Part shown: positions 16,338 through 23,014 of the stretch, piece after piece
How positions within the stretch are numbered: the first letter of the stretch is position 1
Layout of the letters: each line of letters starts with the position of its first letter
NCBI GenBank assembly: GCA_019309565.1
Contig: JAFDFZ010000093.1
Coordinates: forward strand, 1 to 35,777
DNA length: 35,777 nucleotides
From: Deltaproteobacteria bacterium
GTDB taxonomy: Bacteria > Desulfobacterota > Desulfobacteria > Desulfobacterales > SURF-15
Direction: 5' to 3'
The notes under the pieces: generated by a model
What the model was told of the DNA's origin: nothing
What the model saw: only the letters and a program-made list of their open reading frames with translations
Database searches by the model: none
Made by a program: the position numbers and the translations under genes

Positions 16338-17126
16338 TTACCAGCCTCCGGATGCACCGCCCCCTCCAAAACCACCTCCACCCCCGCCGCCGAAACTGCC
16401 AAATCCACCACCACCAAACCCCCCGCTGCCTCCCCAGGTTCTTCTTCCTCCCAGGCCTGAAAACAGCAGCAACAGCAGCAGCAAGCGTGGATGTCTGGCA
16501 AACAGAAAAAACATACCTAAAATGAACAACAGTGAAAATAAAGAACCCAAAAAACCTGTAGATTTTCCGGTTCTTCTTCCCGGAATGTTTTTTGATGTCT
16601 TGGGCAGCCCTGTCAAGGTCACCCCTTCATTCTCTGCAATTTTCCGGCACAAAACGACAGCGGCTGCGTAAACGCCCTGGGAGTAGCGGCCCTTTTTGAA
16701 ATACGGAACCAAATACTTGCGACCCACAGAGCCCACAAACGAATCCGGCAGAAACCCTTCAAGCCCGTAACCCACCTCTATGCGATATTTTCGATCTTTG
16801 AGAGATATTAGAAGAAGAAGCCCGTTGTCTTTTCCCTTTTGACCCAATTTCCATTTGTCGTGGGCAATGGAGATGGATACCTCTTCAATGGATTCTCCCT
16901 GAAGGCTGTCGATGGTGAGAATAATAAATTGTGCGGTTGTTTTTTGTTCAAGCTCCTGGAGCAGGCCGTTTAGTTTTCTTTCAGTGCTGTCATCTATGAA
17001 TCCCGCAAGATCCACCACATAGCTTGCAGGTTTCTGAGGAACTGTTACGGCAAGCGATGCGGATACAAAGAAAAAGCAAAGAATTTGTATTCCAACGAAA
17101 AGGCCGAACCTATTCTTGGATTTCAT
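16338..17126 (-). CDS. TPM-domain (YgcG-like) secreted/membrane protein with glycine-rich tail
   Basis: 262 residues from the ATG at 17126. GGGAG eight bases upstream and a signal peptide (FVGIQILCFFFVSASLAV) decide this start. A TPM domain at about 30-150 holds VVDLAGFIDDSTERKLNGLL, FIILTIDSLQGESIEE and the core DNGLLLLISLKDRKYRIEVGYGLEGFLPD. A membrane helix at about 192-207 is followed by a Gly/Phe/Ser-rich end typical of YgcG-like proteins. TPM domains can have weak phosphatase activity and serve photosystem or envelope repair in other lineages. The start overlaps the end of the upstream nucleotidyltransferase-like gene by 17 bases, so the two are coupled. Confidence 0.9.
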   Translation of the reverse strand: MKSKNRFGLFVGIQILCFFFVSASLAVTVPQKPASYVVDLAGFIDDSTERKLNGLLQELEQKTTAQFIILTIDSLQGESIEEVSISIAHDKWKLGQKGKDNGLLLLISLKDRKYRIEVGYGLEGFLPDSFVGSVGRKYLVPYFKKGRYSQGVYAAAVVLCRKIAENEGVTLTGLPKTSKNIPGRRTGKSTGFLGSLFSLLFILGMFFLFARHPRLLLLLLLFSGLGGRRTWGGSGGFGGGGFGSFGGGGGGGFGGGGASGGW

Positions 17127-17847
17127 TCGTAATTTCTCCCAACTGCTCAAGCGCCTGATAATAATCCTCAAAAACGGTATTCAACTGTTCGGTGGTAAGT
17201 TTGCTGCGTTTTTCTTTCTCTTTAAGCACAAATTTGAAAATATCCGTGTTGACACCGGACAACTCCGACAGAACAGATAGTACGGCTTCATTTCTAAGAG
17301 GCGGCTCTTTGCCCAGTAAAAAAATTATTCCACGGAAAAGCGGTATATAGCCTGAAATGGTATTGATAAAGCTGTCGGTCAGTATTCTTCGGTTCCCCAT
17401 GGAAGAGAGATACCCCTGGCGCAGCCCGATGAGTTTGACCTTTATTTCCCTTTCACACTGCTGTCGCAAGTCGGATCGCTTTATATCGAGCTCTTTGAAA
17501 ATATCGTCACCGAATACCAGATAATGGAGCAACTTTATGTTCAAAAACTCTATTGGAAAGGCATCCAGTGAATTTAAGACGTATTGCGGCGTCATTATCA
17601 GGGGGGCGGCCACCTTCTTCCTGCGATATTTTTTCCCCAAAGGTGCTAGGTGTTCAAGAAACTTAAGTTCCATCCGATGCAGTACGATGATTGAATTTAT
17701 GTCGGATATCTTGGAATTGAAATCTTCGGTTAGAGCACTGCCCGTAATATAAATTGAATGAATATTGCTTTGATGTCCGCTGAGCACCTCTTCTTTGAAA
17801 GGAGTAAACTTTTGGATCACTTCCTCTCTTACGCTTGGATTCGACAT
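17110..17847 (-). CDS. Degenerate nucleotidyltransferase-fold protein
   Basis: 245 residues from the ATG at 17847, decided by TTGGAGG six bases upstream. Residues 28-60 resemble a MNT-type nucleotidyltransferase head: SIYITGSALTEDFNSKISDINSIIVL. The family needs G-S followed by D-x-[DE]; here Gly36-Ser37 are kept but the acidic pair reads Asp49-Ile-Asn51, so one metal ligand is lost. The rest is helical and unrecognised, ending in a Lys/Glu-rich segment. It is the first gene of the TPM-LemA-SppA run. It is probably a catalytically dead sensor or binding protein, though a divergent active enzyme is not excluded. Confidence 0.65.
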   Translation of the reverse strand: MSNPSVREEVIQKFTPFKEEVLSGHQSNIHSIYITGSALTEDFNSKISDINSIIVLHRMELKFLEHLAPLGKKYRRKKVAAPLIMTPQYVLNSLDAFPIEFLNIKLLHYLVFGDDIFKELDIKRSDLRQQCEREIKVKLIGLRQGYLSSMGNRRILTDSFINTISGYIPLFRGIIFLLGKEPPLRNEAVLSVLSELSGVNTDIFKFVLKEKEKRSKLTTEQLNTVFEDYYQALEQLGEITNEIQE

Positions 17848-17955
17848 GAAATCCTCCAAATCCGAATTGGAATGATGCAATCGTTGATTGTATCCATTAA
17901 AAAACCCGATAAAAAGTCGATCGTTCACCGATCTTTGTTCTTAACCCATGTGGCC

Positions 17956-18211
17956 TTACTTAGCAACACCATATTCTTTGGCCTTATTGGCATCGTAGGC
18001 AGCCTTTCGCGATGGGCAGTCCTCTTTCAGGCAAAGCTGGCAGGCAAAAAACGGTATTTCCGTGGGAAAGTAAATACCGGAGGAGGATTTTCTTGGTATC
18101 ATTAAAAGGCTTTCTGTAAGCCGCACCCCGATCGCGGTTTCAACGTCCCCAAGTATCGAAAAAAGGTTCCTCTGCTCGAGCTTTTACGGGTATGGAGTCG
18201 ATGATTTCCAC
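17956..18211 (-). pseudogene. Internally deleted remnant, resembling a vitamin-B12-dependent methionine synthase activation-domain protein
   Basis: A GTG four bases after the thioesterase stop opens a frame reading VEIIDSIPVKARAEE and then stops. In another frame, from about 18160, coding resumes as LFSILGDVETAIGVRLTES, MIPRKSSSGIYFPTE, FACQLCLKEDCPSRKAAYD and a natural-looking end EYGVAK with TAA at 17956. The two parts look like the extreme N-terminus and the C-terminus of one protein, with about 150 residues and the frame missing between them. The C-terminal pattern (hTES.hhhPrKS.SGI, then four spaced cysteines) resembles small MetH-activation-domain proteins; that naming is from memory and moderate. 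Its position shows it was once the last gene of the thioesterase operon. Confidence 0.55.
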
Positions 18212-18215
18212 AGCA

Positions 18216-18647
18216 CTACCGCCTTTCAAGAAACGGAATCTGTTTTCCTGTGCGATAGGCCAGTGCCTGGCATGTTGCTATGATATTTTCATCCAAATCG
18301 GTCACGCTGATCTCATAGCTTGCCGTCTTTTTGCTCTGGCCGATAAGCCGGGCGGTTGCGCGGAGCCTGGCACCTGCTTTCGGGCTTGATATGTAGGTTA
18401 CATTCACGTTTAAGGCGACGGCGATCGTGCCATCCGTTTGACCGGCTGTTTCAAACGCTTCGTCGATCAACGCAAATATTGCGCCCCCGTGAGCGCGCCG
18501 ATAGATATTATCCATTCTTTCCGGCTCATAGGTCATTTCCACTTCAGAATAGCCGTCATTTAAGCGTACAAGCCGAATCTTAAACTGTCGTGCGAAAGGC
18601 TCTGTTTCTACCGCCTTGAAAATGGCATCTCTTACCGCTGATTCCAT
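18216..18647 (-). CDS. PaaI-type hotdog thioesterase
   Basis: 143 residues from the ATG at 18647 (GGGAG eight bases upstream; the frame extends 34 codons further without family likeness). Hotdog-fold signature: RAHGGAIFALIDEAFE (51-66), with His53-Gly-Gly and the acidic pair Asp62-Glu63 on the central helix, as in PaaI/YbgC-like acyl-CoA thioesterases. GARLRATARLIGQSKKTASYEISVTD is the usual beta-sheet end. It hydrolyses an acyl-CoA, probably aromatic or phenylacetyl-type by family; the substrate is not determinable. It stands upstream of the broken activation-domain gene. Confidence 0.9.
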   Translation of the reverse strand: MESAVRDAIFKAVETEPFARQFKIRLVRLNDGYSEVEMTYEPERMDNIYRRAHGGAIFALIDEAFETAGQTDGTIAVALNVNVTYISSPKAGARLRATARLIGQSKKTASYEISVTDLDENIIATCQALAYRTGKQIPFLERR

Positions 18648-18819
18648 ATCCGTATCTCCCAATGTTGTTATCAGTGCAATGGCAAAATGTTTTTCGATTC
18701 GCCGAATCTTCGTATTTTTTCCAACATATGACTCTGAGAACTCGGTCAACGAGGATTTCCATATGAAAAGAAAAGGTAAATGCCGGTCAGTTGCTGTTGA
18801 AGGAAAGTTTGAACCCCTT

Positions 18820-19218
18820 CTACATGTCTTGCAGAATTTGCTTTACCCGTTCTCCATCGGCCCTTTCGCCAAAATGCTGCATGATGGGCCTCATGGCCTG
18901 CATTTTATTCTTTAATTGAGAAAAATCGATATTCTCGGCAATCCATGCTTTGATTTCCTGCTCTGTCGCCATCCTGGGAAGATAGGCTTCGACAATTCGG
19001 ATAAACTCCGAGTCTTGCTTCTGTCCCCTCTTTTCCAGGACCTCCTTTTCATTCTTAAGCAGCTTTTTTAATATCTTGACCACCTCCCGATCGGTGAGTT
19101 CCTTTGTTTCGGCTCGTCCCAACTCCCCCAGGATCACCCGAAGCGCATCTTTTCTTTCAGCGTCTTTGCTTCTCATGGCGGCTGCCAGGTCTTTTTTTAT
19201 TTGTTCCTGAAGCGTCAT
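18820..19218 (-). CDS. GatB/YqeY domain protein
   Basis: 132 residues, starting at the second of two nearby ATGs (19218) because AGAGG sits six bases before it and would overlap the first. Typical YqeY sequence: LQEQIKKDLAAAMRSKDAERKDALRVILGEL, then YLPRMATEQEIKAWI and a C-terminal helix pair. The domain matches the tail of GatB, the tRNA-dependent amidotransferase subunit; the role of stand-alone YqeY is not settled. Cytosolic. It sits 172 bases upstream of the thioesterase on the same strand. Confidence 0.9.
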   Translation of the reverse strand: MTLQEQIKKDLAAAMRSKDAERKDALRVILGELGRAETKELTDREVVKILKKLLKNEKEVLEKRGQKQDSEFIRIVEAYLPRMATEQEIKAWIAENIDFSQLKNKMQAMRPIMQHFGERADGERVKQILQDM

Positions 19219-19525
19219 TTCCATCCTCTTTTATTGACGATGATTAAAAACCGTGGTGGCACAAAGGTTCAGGTTTTCTTATTTTCCAGCAGAAAGAGTT
19301 TTTGTCAAGTAAAGACTGCTCGCTTAAGCAATTCTCGAAAAATCCTAAACATTTACAAGCGCTTAACCGGCCCGGCTGCAACAAGGTAAAGCAGGGCCGA
19401 TTCTTTATACAAGTGCCCATGAACCGGGATGGCGCGGTACAAAATTCTGCTCCAAAGCATCTGCCACCAGATTCAACAAGTGTAAGAACTTATCAAGACC
19501 CAGTATATTGTAGTTTGGAACGACC
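19219..19525. other. Intergenic, no feature recognised
   Basis: About 300 bases without a supported gene or repeat. A stretch GGCCCGGCTGC..GCAGGGCC (19370-19402) is symmetric, but it does not fold into a tRNA and has no adjacent U-run. Confidence 0.4.
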
Positions 19526-19729
19526 TTAAGACTCTAAGATTTTAAATTTCCGCTCAAATGCTTCATCCGGCATATGTTGCCGCGATGGAATGAAGGGGTT
19601 GAATTTAAGATAATTCCAGGAGCCGACCATTTCTTCACAAGCCACCTTGAAGAACTGAAAACGATTCTTTAAGCTGATTTTTGATAGCTTATCTTTTAAT
19701 CTTAACCTAAACTGATCGGTTCCATTTTT
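19526..19729 (-). pseudogene. Open-frame remnant of unknown protein
   Basis: 67 codons open on the minus strand, ending in TAA at 19526-19528. The translation looks protein-like (KNRFQFFKVACEEMVGSWNYL, HMPDEAFERKFKILES) but has no start codon near its beginning. A nearby ATG at 19733 gives MKKWNRSV in a different frame before a stop, so a small frameshift would join them. I do not recognise the family. It lies just downstream of the toxin gene and may be a decayed third gene of that island. Confidence 0.3.
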
Positions 19730-19739
19730 TCATGGAACC
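19718..19739. repeat. Perfect 8-bp hairpin after the toxin gene
   Basis: GGTTCCAT, six-base loop, ATGGAACC. It lies nine bases past the MazF-like stop codon in that gene's direction. It could end the toxin-antitoxin transcript, although there is no U-tract on the minus strand beyond it. Confidence 0.4.
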
Positions 19740-19747
19740 ACCGAAAT

Positions 19748-20104
19748 CTAATCAACGTCCCTTGGTTCAGTAAGAAGCCGGATGCCCTGTAAAATTGAAA
19801 AAATACGATTTTTTGACAATGTTCCAATTTTTTCCGATAAATCGCTTTTGTTTACCGTGAATATTTGGGAAACATTTACTACACTTTTTTTGGGTAAGTT
19901 GGCCTCGCCCTTTTCTAGTAACACGTTGCCTGGCGATTTTGCGCGTTTAAGATTCGATGTAAGAGCGCAAACCACAGTTGTATTGATTCTGCTCCGGTTA
20001 AACAGATTGTTTTGAATGACGACATGTGGATGTCGATACCCGGGTTCTGCCCCGGAAGGTTCATCGAATTCTATCCAAAATATATCGCCCTGGTTGATTA
20101 CCAT
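19748..20104 (-). CDS. PemK/MazF-family toxin endoribonuclease
   Basis: 118 residues, the normal MazF length. Family features are in order: QGDIFWIEFDEPSGAEPGYRHPHVVIQN (first strands and the basic/polar catalytic loop), INTTVVCALTSN, GNVLLEKGEANLPKKSVVNVSQI and a C-terminal helix ILQGIRLL. Such toxins cut mRNA or other single-stranded RNA at short motifs and stop growth when unopposed. Its ATG overlaps the end of the antitoxin gene by seven bases, giving tight coupling. It is intact, unlike its neighbours on the opposite strand. Confidence 0.9.
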   Translation of the reverse strand: MVINQGDIFWIEFDEPSGAEPGYRHPHVVIQNNLFNRSRINTTVVCALTSNLKRAKSPGNVLLEKGEANLPKKSVVNVSQIFTVNKSDLSEKIGTLSKNRIFSILQGIRLLTEPRDVD

Positions 20105-20346
20105 TGATCTTTCACTATCTTGTAATGTTTTAAACGCATTTTTTCATCGATGGTTTCGGGTTCGGATAAATCACTGTAGGCCTTATTGAGTGCTTCAAGA
20201 AGCTGTCTATTTTTATGGCGTTGTATAAATTCTTCAGCCGCCATCGCAAATAAGCGACTTCTTGAAACCTTAAGATTTTTTGCAAGAAGATTCATTTGTT
20301 CAAAAATAGGCTTTTCGATTGATATCGCCGTCTTAATGTTTGCCAT
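20098..20346 (-). CDS. MazE/PemI-type ribbon-helix-helix antitoxin
   Basis: 82 residues from the ATG at 20346 (GGAGG before it; the frame is open 40 codons further, but those cover the promoter). The N-terminal half reads IKTAISIEKPIFEQMNLLAKNLKVSRSRLFAMAAEEFIQR, a ribbon-helix-helix DNA-binding fold (strand at 4-10, turn VSRSR). The acidic, flexible end (SEPETIDEKMR) would wrap the toxin. It overlaps the toxin gene by seven bases. It likely represses its own promoter together with the toxin. Confidence 0.87.
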   Translation of the reverse strand: MANIKTAISIEKPIFEQMNLLAKNLKVSRSRLFAMAAEEFIQRHKNRQLLEALNKAYSDLSEPETIDEKMRLKHYKIVKDQW

Positions 20347-20366
20347 AATATCACACCTCCATGGAT

Positions 20367-20402
20367 TACCAATAGTATAACTAATGGTATACATCATGTC
20401 AA
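20367..20402 (-). promoter_or_regulatory. Sigma-70 promoter of the toxin-antitoxin pair with overlapping operator-like repeat
   Basis: On the minus strand, a perfect -35 TTGACA (20397-20402) is followed by a 17-base spacer and the -10 TATACT (20374-20379), about 28 bases before the antitoxin ATG. An inverted repeat TACCA/TGGTA spans 20367-20389, covering the -10 and part of the spacer. That is where a ribbon-helix-helix antitoxin would bind to autoregulate. Confidence 0.7.
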
Positions 20403-20559
20403 TGCGGTTTCCCAAATATCGTAAAACGATGTACTCGTTTCCGCACCGGCGCCTATCCTCCGCCATGTTGATGGTTACAGCACTCCGAGGTAACTATCCG
20501 TATCAAGCTTGAAAGATTAGAATGTCCCCAAAAACACAAAAAAATTTCAGAACACGCCA

Positions 20560-20782
20560 CCCGCACAACGTAATACAAATGCGACTTTTCCGGGAAAACA
20601 CGAAAGACCCTCTATCCGGATGGCTTTGAGTTGACCCATGATTTTTATCCGGGAACAAACCTGCTTCACACGGAGTAATCCTTCTGATTGACCAAGATCC
20701 ATATGTTAAAACAGATCTAATTGAACATGTTTCTTTAAAATATCGGGAATGCGCTGGGCTGCTGATTGAAGCTTCACTATGA
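20560..20782 (+). pseudogene. Frameshifted remnant of the gene preceding hepT, family unknown
   Basis: Two plus-strand frames carry protein-like sequence in succession. TRKTLYPDGFELTHDFYPG runs to a stop, then in another frame GVILLIDQDPYVKTDLIEHV continues to TGA at 20780-20782. That TGA overlaps the hepT-like ATG as ATGA, the classic arrangement of a translationally coupled pair. In HepT systems the partner is usually a MNT nucleotidyltransferase antitoxin, but I see no GS..DxD motif here, so its identity is open. No usable start remains. Confidence 0.4.
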
Positions 20783-21129
20783 AGATTGATATGGAAAAAA
20801 TCCAAAGATATCTACAGAAGATAAAAGCGCGCCATCATCGAGATTGCTGAAGCAATGGCAAATGCCCTTCAGCACATTCTGGCAAAAGAAATGAGAGAAC
20901 CAGTAACAGGGTATGTGGAAACGATTATCCGATCTGGAGAAATCAATATTCTTCCCGAAAACCTCTCAAAAAAAATGAAACCTTTTTTGATTTCAGAAAC
21001 TCTTTAATCCACAGGTACTGGTATATTTCAGACACAAAGCTAATCTCATTGATACGCGAAAACAAAGCAGATTTCCTATCCTTCATTGACGCTATAGAGA
21101 AGTATATCAAAAGTAGACCGGAACTATAA
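20779..21129 (+). pseudogene. Broken HepT/HEPN toxin gene
   Basis: Starts ATG at 20779 with MKIDMEKIQRYLQKIKARHH, then loses frame. In the next frame IIEIAEAMANALQHILAKE continues to GYVETIIRSGEINILPENL and loses frame again. In the third frame FRNSLIHRYW and KLISLIRENKADFLSFIDAI lead to TAA at 21127-21129. The HEPN RNase motif Rx4-6H (RNSLIHRY) is recognisable. Roughly 30 residues appear missing at the first junction. At least two frame disruptions make it non-functional. It runs opposite to the neighbouring MazEF genes. Confidence 0.75.
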
Positions 21130-21280
21130 CAGCATAGGCATGCCGTGTTGGATACTCTGTTAAGAGGTGCGAGATTGTTAGAGGAAATTATCGAATGATA
21201 GAAAAAAATTCTTAAAAAATGAAGGAACATCCCGCCTTGCATTCACCGAGAATTGCTGTCGAGCGGGTTGAAATCCAACG

Positions 21281-21553
21281 CTATGCTGTTGTTTCTTTTT
21301 CCGTGACTTCAATCTTGATCCTATAACCAAGTCTCTCCAGATATGCCTTACAATTTTCCCAGCTAAGATCAAAGGCTCTCACATCCGCCAGGCCCAGTCG
21401 GCCAACAATATCTTTTAAAGTATCAAGATGTTCATCTTCGAAATCCGCATCCATCATTACATCTTCCGCCCAGTCTACCAGCTCGGTTAATGTAATTTCG
21501 TGATGAAGATAATCGATGAGTTTTTTAGCCACCTCTTTATTCGTTATTTTCAT
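21281..21553 (-). CDS. Small conserved protein, second of a coupled pair (90 aa)
   Basis: Soluble, acidic, mostly helical: NKEVAKKLIDYLHHEITL, LVDWAEDVMMDADFEDEH, IVGRLGLADVRAFDLSWEN, ending with a strand (YRIKIEVTE). The start ATG shares a base with the upstream stop (TAATG), and AAGGA lies before it, so translation is coupled to the 85-aa gene. I know similar small proteins from genome annotations only as hypotheticals. Position beside toxin-antitoxin genes and the tight pair suggest, but do not show, a TA or immunity-like role. Confidence 0.75.
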   Translation of the reverse strand: MKITNKEVAKKLIDYLHHEITLTELVDWAEDVMMDADFEDEHLDTLKDIVGRLGLADVRAFDLSWENCKAYLERLGYRIKIEVTEKETTA

Positions 21554-21810
21554 TACTTATTTTCCTTGATTTTTACATGACCAAGGTCAACGGGGTATTT
21601 TTGATGTACTTCAACTAATTGACCATGCTCATCATAGATTTCCTGATAGAATTTGACGGTTGTTTCTAACACATCCACTTCTTTTATATAGCGGGCTTTC
21701 CATCCATAGCGGCCTTGAAGTTCGAGATAATATCGGCGACCGCCATCTGAAAGCTCTTCCCAGCGGTCAAATTTTCTTTCGTTTTCTTTTTGCTTGCCTT
21801 CATCTCTCAT
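21553..21810 (-). CDS. Small conserved protein, first of a coupled pair (85 aa)
   Basis: A charged N-terminus (MRDEGKQKENERKFDRWEE) is followed by a compact beta-rich core: GRRYYLELQGRYGWKARYIKEVD, TVKFYQEIYDEHGQLVEVHQKYPVD. Aromatic and basic residues dominate the core, resembling small nuclease-like or RNA-binding toxins in composition only. No ribosome site is obvious before the ATG. Its stop overlaps the next gene's start by one base. Family function unknown to me. Confidence 0.72.
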   Translation of the reverse strand: MRDEGKQKENERKFDRWEELSDGGRRYYLELQGRYGWKARYIKEVDVLETTVKFYQEIYDEHGQLVEVHQKYPVDLGHVKIKENK

Positions 21811-22169
21811 TTAGATGCTCGTTTTACGATATAATTGTTATCGTCGACTTGAGCATGTATTACTGAAGAATGATATCAGAAGGTTTTTTATCTTTTTAGT
21901 ATAAGCTTATTATCATAGGTTTGAATTCGTATCAATTCTTTGATTATCAGCGTCCACTTTATGCTTTATGTCACGGCATAAGCTAAACATCCACCCAGTC
22001 GAGAATGGAAGGCATCAAATCCTGAAGACCGATCAGTTGAGTGATATTTGATCCAGGTGGTACTGTTTTGGACATCTTATCAGAAAAGGCACCCGAATGT
22101 ATTCTTTATGGCACAAAAATTTATGGGTGGCATTTTCCCGGTAATTAAACGTGTCTCCATGATCAGATA
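21811..22169. other. Intergenic, possible gene debris
   Basis: About 360 AT-rich bases upstream of the coupled pair and before the structured RNA. Short plus-strand open stretches occur (for example around 22040-22145), but none has a start, ribosome site or recognisable family. It may be the degraded host of the RNA element. Confidence 0.3.
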
Positions 22170-22570
22170 TTACATTGTGGAACGTCGGAGCAGTCGACAA
22201 GGCGGTAAACCAGTTGGTGAAAGTCCAGCCATATCTGTTGCTCGTGTCGGATACGTAGCGATGCCACATCTCGGAGGTTAGCTAACTAACCAGGCTATGC
22301 GTGGTGTAAACGGCTCAGGCCACAGTGCCTGATTAGGGTTGCAGACGAAATTGAATCACAACGCTGGCAGTAAGCCTGCTGTTGTATGGGTGTATGTGAG
22401 TAGGCGCACTTAAGCTTCTCGACAACAGGGAAGGCTGTCAGAGGAGATGCTGTGGTCGCTAATCCCGTGCCCATACGCGAGAGATGAAAAGGGGAGCCAG
22501 GGAGAACGTGAGTTATGGTGGAACTAGGAACCCACTGCACAACCGAACCCGCAGTTCTTCCATAATGTAA
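22170..22570 (+). ncRNA. Highly structured RNA, probable group II intron domain I-type fragment without reverse transcriptase
   Basis: About 400 bases that do not read as protein but fold locally and at long range. Seen pairings: GGTTAG/CTAACC (22276-22291), TCAGGC/GCCTGA (22315-22332), GTATGGG (22384-22390)/CCCATAC (22470-22476) closing an 80-base domain, and TTATGG (22513-22518)/CCATAA (22560-22565) enclosing CTGC/GCAG. Phrases such as GGTGAAAGTCC, GTAGCGATGCC, GAGTAGGCGCA and GGAACTAGGAACCCACTGC resemble the leader part of bacterial group II introns before a maturase gene. No maturase frame and no domain V hairpin follow, so it would be a dead 5' remnant. The name is from pattern memory; the folding is visible. 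Confidence 0.5.
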
Positions 22571-23014
22571 TCACCGCGCCGAAAAGATATGTCGAATCCC
22601 AAAATATTTTATTAACCTCACAAAGTGATTATCTTGCTGAAAAAAAAATTCTATATGAATTGAATAAGTTCAGAGGCCACGGTAAGTAAGTAATATGTGG
22701 CTCTCTCAAAGCTCGTGAAACAGAGAAAATAGTTAGTCAACTCAGTCAACAACCTCCCCCTAATTCGCGATGTGTGTTTTTGGAATACTGTTATTTGCAG
22801 GGCTTGTCGTATTTCAAATAAGAAAGAAAAATAGAAGTGTCTTTTCCAAATGATAGCGGCTTTGGAGCTATTGATTTAATGTGTTGAGGGATCAGTAAGA
22901 GAAAAGGATTAAGTTATCATTCTAAACTCCGTCGGAGGTAAATACAACGGTCGGTTAGGTCAAACCCTGGCGTAATGTGTGGTACTGAGCTGCGGCCATT
23001 TTAAACGGCCTCTG
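22571..23014. other. Gene-poor region with coding-like debris
   Basis: 440 bases between the structured RNA and the kinase stop. A plus-strand frame to TAA at 22687-22689 reads APKRYVESQNILLTSQSDYL, which looks like the tail of a protein without its front. At 22770-22853 a 27-residue frame (MCVFGILLFAGLVVFQIRKK) looks like a membrane-anchor tail of the C-terminal sorting type, also without a body. Neither is supported as a gene. Confidence 0.3.

Noticed and set aside
19370..19402. GGCCCGGCTGC..GCAGGGCC symmetry resembling an acceptor stem
   Set aside because: No D, anticodon or T arms at tRNA spacing.
20503..20805. 100-codon minus-strand frame upstream of the antitoxin
   Set aside because: Antisense to the more convincing plus-strand remnants that end in an ATGA junction with hepT.
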